Numbered from the stretch's first letter, positions 11,703-22,066 are shown. The stretch is 64,000 nt of DNA from Otatea glauca (GCA_036346275.1 CM070723.1:52964743-53028742); one strand, 5' to 3'. Numbers and translations: made by a program. The notes: generated from the sequence alone by a model not told the origin.

Positions 11703-11935
11703 ATTTTACCTTAAAATCCATCAATATTATAATAAGAAAGAGATGAAAGTGCTACAAAATTTCATATTTTAAGACGATCCTGATCAGACAAGCTGTTGCC
11801 TCGATACATCTAGGAACTTTAGATATTCTATTACTAAATCTATAACTTGGTTGTGCCTTGTAAATTTCGTTGCAGAAATACCTAAGCAGAAGAAAATTTT
11901 GAACAACAGATACTAATGATAGAAGTTCTGCTCGG
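11703..11935. repeat. Third copy of palindrome-arm sequence
   Basis: Positions 11703-11843 repeat 10295-10435 directly. The continuation to 11935 is the reverse complement of 9764-9840. The palindrome family is therefore present three times inside the CACTA block. Confidence 0.75.
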
Positions 11936-12631
11936 GGTGTAGGGAAAAACAGAGGATCACAGACGGTAGCGTGCTGAAGAATTGGATTAGGTAAGAAAGA
12001 TAGTTTTGGATTAGGTAAGAATTGGATTAGGTAAGAAAGAAGTGCAATAGTAGCCATGTGAAGAGGAGAAGAGAAGCTACAAGAAATTAATTTAGTGATC
12101 GACAATAATTATATTCTTGAACTAGTTTGATTTCACGTCATTATTATTTTTTGAGTAGGGACAATTGGCTAATGTAATAATCTTTCTCACAACCCATATG
12201 TCAAAGGTTTTAATCCAAAACTTAACATGTGGTTGCCTCTGTGATTACTTCACACAATATGTACTTCACATGATCACATATTCACATCAACAACACATGA
12301 TCACATAATCATTAGCTTAATGCATGTTACGAACAATTATTTGATACTTGTCAATTAGTTTCAATTTCGATTCTATCAGTTTTACACAAAGCTATGCTTT
12401 AGCAAACCCCTCTTTCTTGATAAATCATCAAACACAACGACAAATATACCTACTGGTTATATGGCTCTATTTTCAAGTACATGAGTATACATAATCCATA
12501 TGAAATTGACAAGACAAATGCAAATTTATAAGAGATATTTGTCTTCAGGAATCATATATAAAAATATTTATCTTCACGAATCATGTATGTTCTAAGATAT
12601 ACTTTGGTCACCCTTCGAATGATACATGGTA
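11936..12631. other. CACTA interior, unassigned
   Basis: AT-rich sequence between the palindrome copy and the coding-like fragment. It contains a short direct repeat, GAATTGGATTAGGTAAGAAAG, at about 11979-12040. No supported gene. Confidence 0.4.
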
Positions 12632-13160
12632 TCAATCCTTGCAACATATATCAATATTAAACATGAGAAGCGATTTTCTTCGCCCAAGAACCGTATATCT
12701 TAGAACATACATCAATATTAAACACTCAACATATATCATCAAAGAAAAATCTGGTAGCAACCCACCCATTCGTTGGAGTTGGACAGGACGACGTCCATGT
12801 GACGGCCGACGAAGGAGACGACGAGGCTGAGGACGGTGCCGGGTACTCGATGATGATGTTGCTCCGGCCCTCGGCATAGCACACCTACCGCTGGGACTCG
12901 CCGATGAGCCTCGCGAGGAGGGCGACGAAGGGGTCACGGTCGAGGCCGCCAACGGCGTCATTGAGCGGCGGCGCCGGAGACGCCATCTGAGACGTGCCCT
13001 CGAGCGGCGGCGCCGGCGTCCCTTGTTCGATCGAGGAGGCCGAAGCGCCGGGGAGAAGGTCGAGAATCGCTGGGGGCAAGCTAGGGTTTGCGGGAGACGA
13101 AACACATAGGTCTGCGCCACGAACCTCTATCGATATGTTTATATAGTGGTCTGAGGTCAT
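12632..13160 (-). pseudogene. Coding-like 5' fragment inside the CACTA element
   Basis: Two overlapping minus-strand frames (162 codons at 12632-13120 and 91 codons at 12885-13160) lie in a GC-rich stretch just downstream of the TATA box at 13138-13150. The 91-codon product is rich in Pro, Ala and Ser. Neither frame has a recognised domain. This could be a non-autonomous CACTA first exon or a captured host fragment. It is reported as a broken coding remnant, not as a functional gene. Confidence 0.35.
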
Positions 13161-13279
13161 ATTACAGACGGTTCATAGTTTGAACCGTCTGTGATTATAT
13201 CACTGACGGTTTCACTATAGAACCGTCAGTGATGTTCTTTAGCATTGAGACGTCTAATATAAGTCTTTCTGTAGTAGTG
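13160..13279. repeat. CACTA subterminal repeats and right terminus
   Basis: It contains AACCGTCTGTGAT and ACCGTCAGTGAT words and ends CTTTCTGTAGTAGTG, the reverse complement of the canonical CACTACTACAGAAAG end. The next three bases, TTA, would be one target-site copy. Confidence 0.8.
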
Positions 13280-13438
13280 TTAGTTTATTTATAAAACCCA
13301 ATAAAATTATAACAATATAAAAGTACTTTTCTAAACAAATATACACATGATTTTCACGTATCCAATTTAAATATCTAAAAAGATATTGACAGTTAAACCT
13401 ATGTCTAAAACAACAACTATTTGTGACTGGAGGGAGTA
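13280..13438. mobile_element. Stowaway-like MITE remnant
   Basis: The right edge reads TTTGTGACTGGAGGGAGTA, matching the inverted Stowaway (Tc1/Mariner) terminus CTCCCTCC.. followed by TA. The left end is missing, probably cut by the CACTA insertion next to it. Confidence 0.45.
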
Positions 13439-13736
13439 TGAAAATAGGAAATAGATACTTGATAGCTTATCTCTAGCAATTGAAATCCTGCAATCACAGG
13501 TATTGCTAGTTGCTACAGCACCACACGGTACTGTTCATGCTGATGCAATTGTACAAGTGTGAACAGTATGTGCTACCACACCATCATGGCCCCCCCCGGC
13601 TTGCCGCCAGCACATGACATATTATGACCAATAATTTCATAGGTTTTAAGACAAGCTTATATTAATTGATTGCTGGAAGCAATCATGAAAATGACGACAG
13701 TAACTAATTTGCGGTGGCTACAGGCAATCTAAGTAA

Positions 13737-13766
13737 AGCACGGCATTTTGAGACTTTCTAGAGGAT
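13737..13766 (+). promoter_or_regulatory. Class-B upstream box (shared with LecRK-7 and LecRK-9)
   Basis: The sequence opens AGCACGGCATTTTGAGAC and ends TTTCTAGAGGAT. Near-matches occur at 43285-43320 and 55895-55924, upstream of LecRK-7 and LecRK-9. Distance to the start codon varies from 0.7 to 1.3 kb. It is either regulatory or preserved duplicated flank. Confidence 0.5.
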
Positions 13767-14027
13767 AAATTACAGTTAATGTACCACTAAAAATTTCATA
13801 GATAGGCTTGTGGATTGATGTATGTTCATGTACAGCGAATATCAAACTCAAGATAATTGAAGTACTTGTTGCAGTGGCAACTGCCAACTCAATTTTGGTC
13901 ATACCAAATAATTTTTCAGAAGTAGATTGAAGCAGACTAAACTCAGTTTTCTGGTCCCAAAAACATATGCACCATCTAGCCTTACAGTGAGGTTCCTTTC
14001 ATGCTAGGTAATAACCTCTACGGATCA

Positions 14028-14308
14028 GGTGTGTTTGGTTGTCTGCACCACCCTAGCCTGTCCCGTATGAGCCATCCAGGCTAACTTTGGCCTGTATGAG
14101 TGGATGCAGGTTGAGTTGTTTGGTTGCTTGTTTATGCATCTCATGGGCCTGCATTAGAGAGAAGCCCAATTTTTGTGTTTCCTTCATCCTGTATGAGTGG
14201 ATGCAATTGCATCCACCTACCTTGGATGAACAGGAAACCAAACACTTGTCTAACAGATACAGTTGCATCCACTCATACGATTCAGGCACCCATGCACCAA
14301 ACACACCC
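14028..14308. mobile_element. MITE with GTGTGTTTGGT terminal inverted repeats
   Basis: The left end AGGTGTGTTTGGTTG and right end CACCAAACACACCC are inverted copies. Internally, TATGAGTGGATGCA and TGCATCCACTCATA also pair. At about 281 bp with no coding capacity, it fits a MITE. The superfamily is not assigned. Confidence 0.7.
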
Positions 14309-15050
14309 GAACTGAAGCAACGTGTGTCTCATGGTAGATACTAATTCGATCATACATATCAATCTATTATTGACAAAAAAAACCAATTAATATTCTGTTC
14401 GAATTTGTATTCTGGGCTGTGGAATATTGGTTTTCATTTTCTTAGGAAACAGTGAAATCCTTTTAGTTATAGATATATATCAGAAAAAAAATGGTTGCAT
14501 CCATTACATATGGTACAGTGGGAGCTCCAGTGCTTATCAAGTTAGCATGCACTTAGGTGAATCGAGAGTTTTTTTTTTTTCGAAACATAAGGTCTCCCTC
14601 TGATGTCTAGTATTAGAAACCAATAAGTACACTACAAGATCCAAACTGAAAGAAAACACAGATGTCATTATACATCTGCAGCATCTGAGAACAGAATCAC
14701 AGGGGACAAAGCAAAAGGTGAGCAACAGATGAACTGACGAGTATTATAAAAAAAGGACCAACTACTGCCTACGGACCGATCATCGCAGTTCCTCAGTTTT
14801 TGCTAGACTTCCTAAGAAGACTTTGCCCTTTTTCGTTTTATCCAAGTAAATCAAGAGCTATCTATTTTGAGAAAACAAAAACAAATCACTTTCTTAGTAT
14901 AAAGTACCAACACTTTCAGACAACGATGCATGTAGGGGGAAAAAATGCAGGGTAGCAACTTGCCCTCACTGCAAATTAATTTAAATAGCACAGAACGGCA
15001 TGGTCTATGAAGTGCTTCACCCTTGTATCTTCTTCGATTTTTTACAGGTT

Positions 15051-17069
15051 ATGCACTCATCTCACATGAAGTTCTTCTTCCTTTGCTTCCTCCTTTCCTT
15101 TGTCTTTGGCCTTGCATTCTTCACGACAACCGGTGATGACCAACTCTTGTACCTTGGCTTCACTGGCACGAACCTCACCGTTGATGACAGTGCCACAGTC
15201 ACGTCGAACGGACTCCTTGAGCTAACCAACGGCACACTTCATTGCAAAGGCCATGCATTCCACCCAAATCCATTGCACTTTCGCAAATCCCACAATGATA
15301 CAGTCCAGTCTTTCTCAGTCGCCTTCGTGTTTGCCATCCGCTCTAGCTACCCCATCATGAGCCTACATGGCTTGGCCTTCATCGTCACCCCAAGCACGAA
15401 CTTCTCAGATGCATTGCCTAGCCAATACTTAGGCTTCATGAACTCCCAAAAAAACGGAAACTTGAGCAACTATATCTTTGGCGTTGAGCTCGACACCGTC
15501 CTAAACATCGAGTTCCAAGACATCAATGCCAACCATGTAGGCATCGACATCAATGGCCTCCACTCTGTAGAGTCCCACTCAGCAGGCTACTATAATGATA
15601 GGAATAGCTTCCAAAATATGAGTCTTATTAGTGGTGATGCAATGCAAGTGTGGGTGGAGTACAACGGAGAGGCCAAGAAAATCGATGTGACCATGGCTCC
15701 CATCCAAATGGAGAAACCTACAAGGCCACTCATCTCCACCAACTATGACCTCTCAACGGTGCTACAAGAGCCATCATACATCGGCTTCTCATCATCAACT
15801 GGCGCATCTGACTCACGACACTATGTGCTTGGCTGGAGCTTCGGCATGAACAAACTCGCTCCAGTGATCAATATTGCCAAGCTACCAAAGCTACCTCGTG
15901 AGGGCCCAAAGTTTCAGCCAAAGCTCTTGGAAATCATCCTACCAATAGCTAGTGCAGTATTTATAATTATTGTGGGTGTTGTGGTCATTTTTCTTGTGAG
16001 GAGGCAACTGAGGTATGCTGAGCTAAAAGAAGATTGGGAGGTCGAGTTCGGGCCACATCGGTTCTCATACAAGGATTTGTACCATGCCACAGAAGGGTTT
16101 AAGAACAAACACCTACTTGGTGCAGGAGGATTTGGGAAGGTATATAAAGGAGCACTTCCATCATCTAAATTGGAGGTCGCTGTGAAGAGGGTGTCCCACG
16201 AGTCAAGACAGGGTATGAAGGAGTTTGTTGCTGAGGTTGTCAGCATTGGCCGCATCCGACATCGCAACCTCGTTCAGTTACTTGGCTATTGTAGGCGAAA
16301 AGGTGAGCTTCTTTTAGTGTATGACTACATGTCAAATGGTAGCCTTGATAAATATTTGTATTGTGATGAGCACAAACCTACAGTAAACTGGGTTCAGAGG
16401 TTTCAGATCATCAAGGGTATTGCATCAGGTTTGTTCTACCTCCATGAGAAATGGGAGAAAGTTGTCATCCACCGTGATATCAAGGCGAGCAACGTGCTCC
16501 TTGATAGTGAAATGAACGGACGGCTAGGAGACTTCGGCCTTGCAAGACTATATGATCATGGAACTGACGTACAAACAACACACGTGGTTGGCACCATGGG
16601 GTACCTAGCCCCAGAATTAGTATGCACAGGTAAGGCATCTCCTCTCACGGATGTGTTCGCCTTCGGTACATTCCTTCTTGAGGTCACCTGCGGGCAAAGG
16701 CCAGTTAACAACAACGCACAAGATGGTCATCGAGTGCTGGTAGATTGGGTTCTCGAGCATTGGCACAAAGGGTCGCTAACTGAGGCAATAGACACTAGGC
16801 TACGAGGTGACTATAATGTTGATGAGGCATGTTTGGTGCTAAAGCTAGGGCTATTATGTTCACACCCATTTAGCAACATAAGGCCTAACATGCAGCAAGT
16901 CATGCAGTACCTTGACGGTGATGTGCCACTCCCGGAGCTGACACACATGGATACAAGCTTCAGCATGCTCTCCCTAATGCAAGATGAAGGGTTCAACCCG
17001 TACACGCTGTCATATCCTTCTTCAAAGGCAAGCATTGGCACGATATCCGGCATCTCAGGAGGAAGATGA
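15051..17069 (+). CDS. LecRK-2: L-type lectin receptor-like kinase (class B)
   Basis: An intronless gene. The ATG at 15051 gives 672 residues and a clean signal peptide (MHSSHMKFFFLCFLLSF). An upstream in-frame ATG at 15000 would add 17 residues, and 15066 is also possible. The lectin domain starts near residue 32 (LLYLGFTG in place of the usual FVYSGF) and has the metal-binding strand VELDTVLNIEFQDINANHVG. The sugar-loop Asp is His (SLHGLAF). The membrane helix is near 295-318. Kinase: glycine loop GAGGFGKVYKG at 357, HRD at 474, DFG at 494, ending SGGR. Class-B marks are RIRHRNL, HEKWEK, GTMGYLAPE and GKASPLTDV. It is expected to be a plasma-membrane receptor kinase. An extracellular ligand is presumed but unknown. 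Confidence 0.93.
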   Translation: MHSSHMKFFFLCFLLSFVFGLAFFTTTGDDQLLYLGFTGTNLTVDDSATVTSNGLLELTNGTLHCKGHAFHPNPLHFRKSHNDTVQSFSVAFVFAIRSSYPIMSLHGLAFIVTPSTNFSDALPSQYLGFMNSQKNGNLSNYIFGVELDTVLNIEFQDINANHVGIDINGLHSVESHSAGYYNDRNSFQNMSLISGDAMQVWVEYNGEAKKIDVTMAPIQMEKPTRPLISTNYDLSTVLQEPSYIGFSSSTGASDSRHYVLGWSFGMNKLAPVINIAKLPKLPREGPKFQPKLLEIILPIASAVFIIIVGVVVIFLVRRQLRYAELKEDWEVEFGPHRFSYKDLYHATEGFKNKHLLGAGGFGKVYKGALPSSKLEVAVKRVSHESRQGMKEFVAEVVSIGRIRHRNLVQLLGYCRRKGELLLVYDYMSNGSLDKYLYCDEHKPTVNWVQRFQIIKGIASGLFYLHEKWEKVVIHRDIKASNVLLDSEMNGRLGDFGLARLYDHGTDVQTTHVVGTMGYLAPELVCTGKASPLTDVFAFGTFLLEVTCGQRPVNNNAQDGHRVLVDWVLEHWHKGSLTEAIDTRLRGDYNVDEACLVLKLGLLCSHPFSNIRPNMQQVMQYLDGDVPLPELTHMDTSFSMLSLMQDEGFNPYTLSYPSSKASIGTISGISGGR

Positions 17070-17479
17070 TATACACGGTGCTTGATGTTATCATGACTAC
17101 TTGTATGCCACTTGTGATATTTTGTTTCGATTCATGTAACTTTGGAACTAGAGCTAGACTTTTATGGGCTTTTTTGTGAGAGTGGTTCTACAGCTCACAA
17201 TTTAACACCTATATACGAAGCAGCTCTTTTTGGATGGTACTGCATACTTACATTGCTAATGTATTATCAATTTAGTGAGGATATGACGACAATATTATTT
17301 ATCCTGCAGATATCAAACAATTTGTATATACGGCACATCCCAGCCAGAGTAAATTTCAGCCATCCCAGCCAACTTAGCCATTGCTGCCAAGCAGGCCAAG
17401 CCTAACTCAGACTATGCTTCATTCGCCGCTCCTCTTTCAGTTGGGCCCAAAGAACTGAATCCAATAGCAAGAATTGGAG
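17070..17479. other. 3' flank of LecRK-2
   Basis: Likely 3' untranslated region and intergenic DNA. The small ORF at 17142-17405 has no recognisable features. Confidence 0.5.
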
Positions 17480-17850
17480 ATGACACGAACAGGATAATAA
17501 TGAATGTTCTGAAACAACCATCGTTTCTAGTTTTCTGAATTGTCCGGCAAAGAGCTGAAATATTTAACACATCTAGTTTCTTGAGACATCACACAGTTCC
17601 CCAAACCTGATGAGCTAGATGACATACTGACACCTAAATAGCATATGTTATATATTTTCACCCATACAACAGAAAGGTCCAATTGTCAGTTAAGCTTTCA
17701 CATATCTACTATTCAAAGTTAGATAGGGAACAGGTCTGATTGGAGATTCTGGGGCTTTTAAATTGGTGAATTGAATTGCAGACCAGACCTATTAACCGTG
17801 TGCTGCATAGTTTGCGGCTTTGTGATCGATCAGGACATTGTCCATTAATT
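17480..17850 (-). pseudogene. LINE C-terminal fragment, copy 2 (degraded)
   Basis: The minus strand around 17500-17560 can be read as LCRTIQKTRNDGCF, a decayed match to the LINE tail signature in 5365-5643. The downstream flank also matches that copy (ACAGAAAGGTCCAATTGTCAG; GCAGACCAGACCTATT; TGTGATCGATCAG). This shows one duplicated block of about 370 bp, now lying upstream of LecRK-1 and downstream of LecRK-2. Confidence 0.5.
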
Positions 17851-18381
17851 CATTCATGAGGTCATGTTAAAATAATTGTAATTTATTCCATACAGACTAG
17901 TATCCTCCAATGTAGGTGATTTCTACGAGTCACATCTGAACTAAAGTATGGACATACTATCTATATCACACGCATTTATTTGACATTTCTGAGGGGCCAA
18001 TAATGCAACATCATGACTTCACCTTCATTTCCTTGTACGGCATTTCATGGCATTTTGGTTCTAAACAATTGGGACTAGTAAGCAGAAGAACATTTCGAAG
18101 ACCGAAAGGGTTCCTCAGACGCATACTGGACCATGAAAGCTAGTTTTCTATGGATGAAATGAATTATTGATACACCTGACAAGTGACAAGAACCTCGCTA
18201 AGAGTCACACTGGCAATAGATTATAGAGTTGACATCATACCATCAATTTTCTAACGGAAAGATGAGTTCGACAAACAGGAATGCATTTTAATTTTAATTT
18301 TGGGCCAGACAGCTGAAAGTAACATTCTGAAAAAGAAGAAGATGGAATTTGTGTAGAAACAAACAGTGAGAAGAGCATACC
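17851..18381. other. Intergenic, unassigned
   Basis: AT-rich DNA without a supported gene. Nothing recognisable was seen. Confidence 0.4.
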
Positions 18382-18932
18382 TTGAAGCCCACCCAGAAAG
18401 GAAGAAGGCAACACTGAGAGTCACCATCTATCACGATTCCACAGCGGCTCCGCTCCTGCAAACCACATATATGCAGGGGAAATGAATGCTGGTCAATGAA
18501 CGCAAACTGAGCGACGCAATCGATCAGCCGAGCTACGGAAGAAAATTAACCGAGCAAATGCCCTACCCGTCCCGCAGTCCGTGACCGGGAGGAACCGAGG
18601 CAAACGGCGGAAATGGCGACGACCGGGGAGGCAGGAGCCGGCGGAGTGCGCTCAAGTGAGGCAAGAACCGAGCAGCTGCCGGTCGCGCTCGCGATGCCAT
18701 TGGGAATGGGAAGGGGCGAGGCCGGGAGGGGCAGGAGTAGGACCGGAGGAGCAGGCAACCTCGGCGAGGAGAGTCGGAGAGACACGCGGCGCGAATCGAT
18801 CGATCCGACGGCGAGCGGGAGAAACACAGGATCGGCGGCCGAGAAGCATCGGACGGCCACTGAAAAGCGGCCGAGCTGACTTTCTGTGCTTAACCTTTGA
18901 ACGACCAAGTGTGACTTTTCCAGCCAAAACAC
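18382..18932 (-). pseudogene. Possible exon(s) of an unidentified gene or captured gene fragment
   Basis: On the minus strand, a 75-bp open segment (18382-18456) is bounded by a plausible acceptor (TTTGCAG) and donor (CAAGGTATGC). It reads through as a Cys-rich peptide including CGIVIDGDSQCCLLPFWVGF. Upstream, the GC-rich stretch 18546-18932 contains a 128-codon Ser/Pro-rich frame that could be a first exon. No family is recognised and nothing continues downstream. It could be the truncated 5' part of a host gene or a fragment carried by a transposon. Confidence 0.35.
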
Positions 18933-18984
18933 ATAATCCGTCTATTATAGATGGCAGAGCTCGCAGCCTGGGTGGCTTTTTCGC

Positions 18985-19330
18985 AGCTCGGCTAGATTCT
19001 TTTTTCGAAAAAAAAAATTATAATTAGATCTTTTTTTCGTAAAAAAAAAGTTACGGTTAGGTTCTCTTCCTGAAAAAAGAATATATATTACAGCTAGGTT
19101 ATTTATACGTTTTTAAGCGTTATGCTCTGGTTCTTTTTACGAAAAAAAGAATTATGGTTAGATCCTTTTCGGAAAAAAAATACGTTCAGGTCTCTCTCTT
19201 TTTTGGAAAAAAATGTACATTGCATTTAGGTCCTTTTTGCGTTTTTTTAACACTACGTTTAAGCCCTTTTGCGGAAAACACAAAATCATTTTTAGATTCT
19301 TTTCGCGCGTTTTCTCGATTTGCTCGTGTA
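18985..19330 (+). repeat. Degenerate ~34-bp tandem array with TTTTTCGAAAAA cores
   Basis: About ten units of 29-43 bp follow one another. Each has a small palindromic core such as TTTTTTCGAAAAAAA, then a phrase like TTACGGTTAGGTT. Units start near 18987, 19030, 19064, 19100, 19132, 19164, 19192, 19232, 19264 and 19298. The ORFs on both strands here are by-products of the repeat. Confidence 0.65.
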
Positions 19331-19880
19331 GGGAGCGACGCCCGCGACATGGCACGCAGCGTATATTTATCTAATACACAATTGCATGCTGATTGAGAAC
19401 TGAGCGTATAGCCCAGCTCAGCTGGCTCGAGCGCCTGGTCGCTCAGCGAGCCCCGGTGGTAAAAACGCATGTACCTTTAGTAGGATAGTATGTATCTGCG
19501 ATCCCAAGGCTTTAGAGCCTTCAAAAAACTTCTTAGCAAGTGTATAGAATGCGTATGCGTGTGTGTGCCCATGTGAGACGTGAGTACAGGGTGGTGCATA
19601 AGTTATGTGCGGCCTTGTACGTCTAAAAATAATTGCACGCTGATCAGACAATCCGCAAGTTTTTAAGATGGGAAATGGACTAATACATATCTGGTGTATT
19701 CCAACTCCAACTCTTTGGTACTTCGCATCAAGGATTCAAATTTCGTTTTCGGATAAAATCTCGTCTGGAACCGAAATCCGAAATTTCACCGAAATCTCTG
19801 TATTTCAGACAAATCTCGACCGAAATTCCAAAACCAAAATTCAAATCTGGTCCGTTTGCAATCGAAAAAATCCGAAATTT
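19331..19880. other. Intergenic, unassigned
   Basis: Mixed sequence without a supported gene. From about 19730 the words CCGAAATTTC and CGAAAT recur and lead into the next array. Confidence 0.4.
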
Positions 19881-20555
19881 TGAGCTAAATTGCCAAAATT
19901 TTGGCAAATTTTAACTGAACAAAAAATGGTTCAAACGATGTCAAAAGATTATGAAAGTTTTTTTCCTAACACATAAATGATGTTCCCAAAAAAATTTCAC
20001 ATGACTATCAAGTATGAGGAATTTTTAAAAAATCGAACATTCCTAATATCCCGAGAAAACACTTGCCGGCAAGTTTGATCCGAATGAAAAAATGGTATAA
20101 ACCACGTTAGAAAATTTTGAATTTTTTTGTGCATGGTTATTATGATACATCATTAATATTCTCATAAAACTTTCCGATGATGATAAAGCTTCATTAATTT
20201 TTAAAAATTCGGACAGTGCAACTGAAGGCTGACCGACAAATTTTAACGAGTGAACAATGGTTCAAACCATCCTAGAAATTTTTTATAGATATTATAGATG
20301 AGTAATTAATGCCACCATAAAATTTTCAAATGATTATCAAACATGAAAAAAAATTATAAAATTCCGACACCGTTACTACCTCGTTTATGCTAATTATGTT
20401 TTTTATTTTTAAAAGATAACAAATGAATTTAAAATATTTTATAAAATTTCCTATTTGATCCTAGACTTCTTTATATAGTACCATAAAGTTTTCGTATCAT
20501 TACAAATCATCTTCAATTTTATAAAATTCCAACAGTGTTTCTGCCAAAATTTTAA
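19881..20555 (+). repeat. Degenerate tandem repeat, four units of about 130-180 bp
   Basis: Four successive units start near 19889, 20070, 20248 and 20415. Each runs through the landmarks AATGGTTCAAAC, AGAAAATTTT, a CATAAAATTTTC-like word, TGATTATCAA and TAAAATTCCGACA in the same order. The units are strongly diverged and non-coding. They probably belong to an unidentified transposable element bounded by the CCGAAAT-rich sequence on either side. Confidence 0.5.
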
Positions 20556-20972
20556 AATATCTCAAAAATTAATTTTTCTGACAAATTATCATCAAAGATC
20601 ACTTTCTTATGTGCTATTGATGTAATTGAAGTCAAATTCGGCCATAAAAAAAAGCAAAATCTACATATGTTTTCATGAAATTCGCCAAAAAAATAAAATT
20701 ACTGTAGCAATTTCAAAAAAAATTCCCCCGGTAATTTGCATCTCGTGGGTGCCTGAAATCCGAGATTTCGACGAATTTTGGAACCCTGCTTTGCATGCAT
20801 TTGTCAAAAGTACCGATGTCAGTGGTCATTGGAAAATACCAAAAGTGAATTGATAGCATCAAGTTGCAATTAACCTATCATACCACATATTTCAAACATA
20901 AATTTGATCTACACATAGAAAAAAAAAGATGAATTTTGCTTTTTTCTAAAACTAAAAAAAAGATAAATTGAC

Positions 20973-20995
20973 ATATATATATATATATATATATA
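20973..20995. repeat. (AT)n microsatellite
   Basis: About 11 AT units. Confidence 0.9.
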
Positions 20996-21079
20996 CTTTT
21001 GCGGCCATCAAGAAATTAGCGAGGCACACATGCCTCTATCATCCACTGCCAATCCATTGCCACCATCCCCTCTAGATGA

Positions 21080-21310
21080 TCACGCTTGTGTAGTGTTTGG
21101 ATCATAGTCTTCGTCATCATCACATCTCTCAGAAAGTTCATCACACAAAAGCACTATCTCAAATGAAGTTGTGAAGCGTCATACACACAATAATAATTTT
21201 TGGTTGCTTGTCCATGTCGTTATTTGGCAAAGCCAACAAAATTTGATATTTCATCTTCAGCACTCCAAAAGAACATTCAATCGTATTTTGAAGGAAGAAG
21301 TGAGCAGATT
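21080..21310 (-). pseudogene. PIF/Harbinger transposase C-terminal fragment, broken
   Basis: On the minus strand the peptide contains IECSFGVLKMKYQILL followed by DKQPKIIIVCMTLHNFI. This matches the conserved end of the DDE_Tnp_4 nuclease domain of Harbinger transposases. Directly after HNFI there is a TGA, where family members usually have Arg. A frame change follows, and a neighbouring frame reads DELSERCDDDEDYDP, the usual acidic tail of the family, stopping at 21080. The fragment therefore has one nonsense change and one frameshift and lacks the N-terminal two-thirds. Confidence 0.8.
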
Positions 21311-21542
21311 GAACTCCTTGTATTTGCCACACGATTGTCGATGGATGAATTGACACTGGTGCGCTCGCAAACCCTAATCACCCTACAGACGAATCGGGTC
21401 TGAGAGCCGAGAAGTCGGGGGAGAGCTAAGGTGGACGTTTATGTACGCTGGTATCTACAAGTAATTTCTTTGAAATATACTCTCAAAGGGCTATTTCCAG
21501 CCTGCAAAAGCCAAAAATAATCCCAAGATCGACTTTTGGCTT

Positions 21543-21828
21543 ATAGGCCCTGTTTGAGGGGCTTTAAGCTAGTTTTAGCTTCTAAAAACCAATAAGTCTC
21601 CCTAAACAGTTTAATTTTCAAGCGTCTTTGACATAGGCTAGAAGCCATATATAACTAACAAAAGCCAAAAGTTGAAAGCTGGGCTGGACCTGCTTTTGCA
21701 ACTTATTGATGAGGAAAATTAGTTATTTGTCAAACAGTATCTTATAAAAAACTACAGCTATTTTTTAGCCTAGAAAACCAAAAAACAATTTTTCAGAAAA
21801 GCTACAGCTCCTCCAAACATACCCTATT
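21543..21828. mobile_element. MITE with ATAGGCCCTGTTTGAGG-type ends
   Basis: The left end ATAGGCCCTGTTTGAGGGGC and right end GCTCCTCCAAACATACCCTA form imperfect terminal inverted repeats. At about 286 bp, it is non-coding and rich in AAAGCTAC/AGCTTTT words. Part of a similar element may be present at 60014-60070. Confidence 0.6.
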
Positions 21829-22003
21829 AGTTGTTGGGTGGCTTAAGCTTTTCGGAAAGTCTAATTTACGGTTGCTCGTAGGTATGCTCGTGGCACAGCT
21901 CTTCTCCATGCGACACTCGTCGCGTCGAACACTCGTGGCTGGGAGAGGAAGGACGCCGCTAGGGTTGCATCTTCTACTAACAGTTTTGTATGTATATTAC
22001 CTA

Positions 22004-22004
<1 letters not shown>

Positions 22005-22066
<62 letters not shown>
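22005..22066. repeat. (TA)n microsatellite
   Basis: A TA run of about 30 units at the junction with the following AT-rich array. Confidence 0.95.

Larger units (their letters stand above)
9527..13279 (-). mobile_element. CACTA-type DNA transposon, non-autonomous and rearranged
   Basis: The right end, read on the minus strand from 13279, begins CACTACTACAGAAAG, the classic CACTA terminus. It is followed by subterminal repeats (ACCGTCAGTGAT, ACCGTCTGTGAT). The same ACCGTCTGTGAT words, in both orientations, fill 9531-9745 and mark the other subterminal region; the outermost left terminus is degraded. A TATA box (CTATATAAAC) on the minus strand at 13138-13150 and the ORFs after it suggest that 13279 is the 5' end. 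No transposase is visible. The interior holds a palindrome and an inserted LTR-like segment. Confidence 0.7.
13439..15050 (+). other. Upstream region of LecRK-2
   Basis: Intergenic DNA containing a conserved class-B box (13737-13766) and a MITE (14028-14308). No separate gene is supported. Open frames on both strands between 14053 and 14344 are products of the MITE's inverted repeats. Confidence 0.5.
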
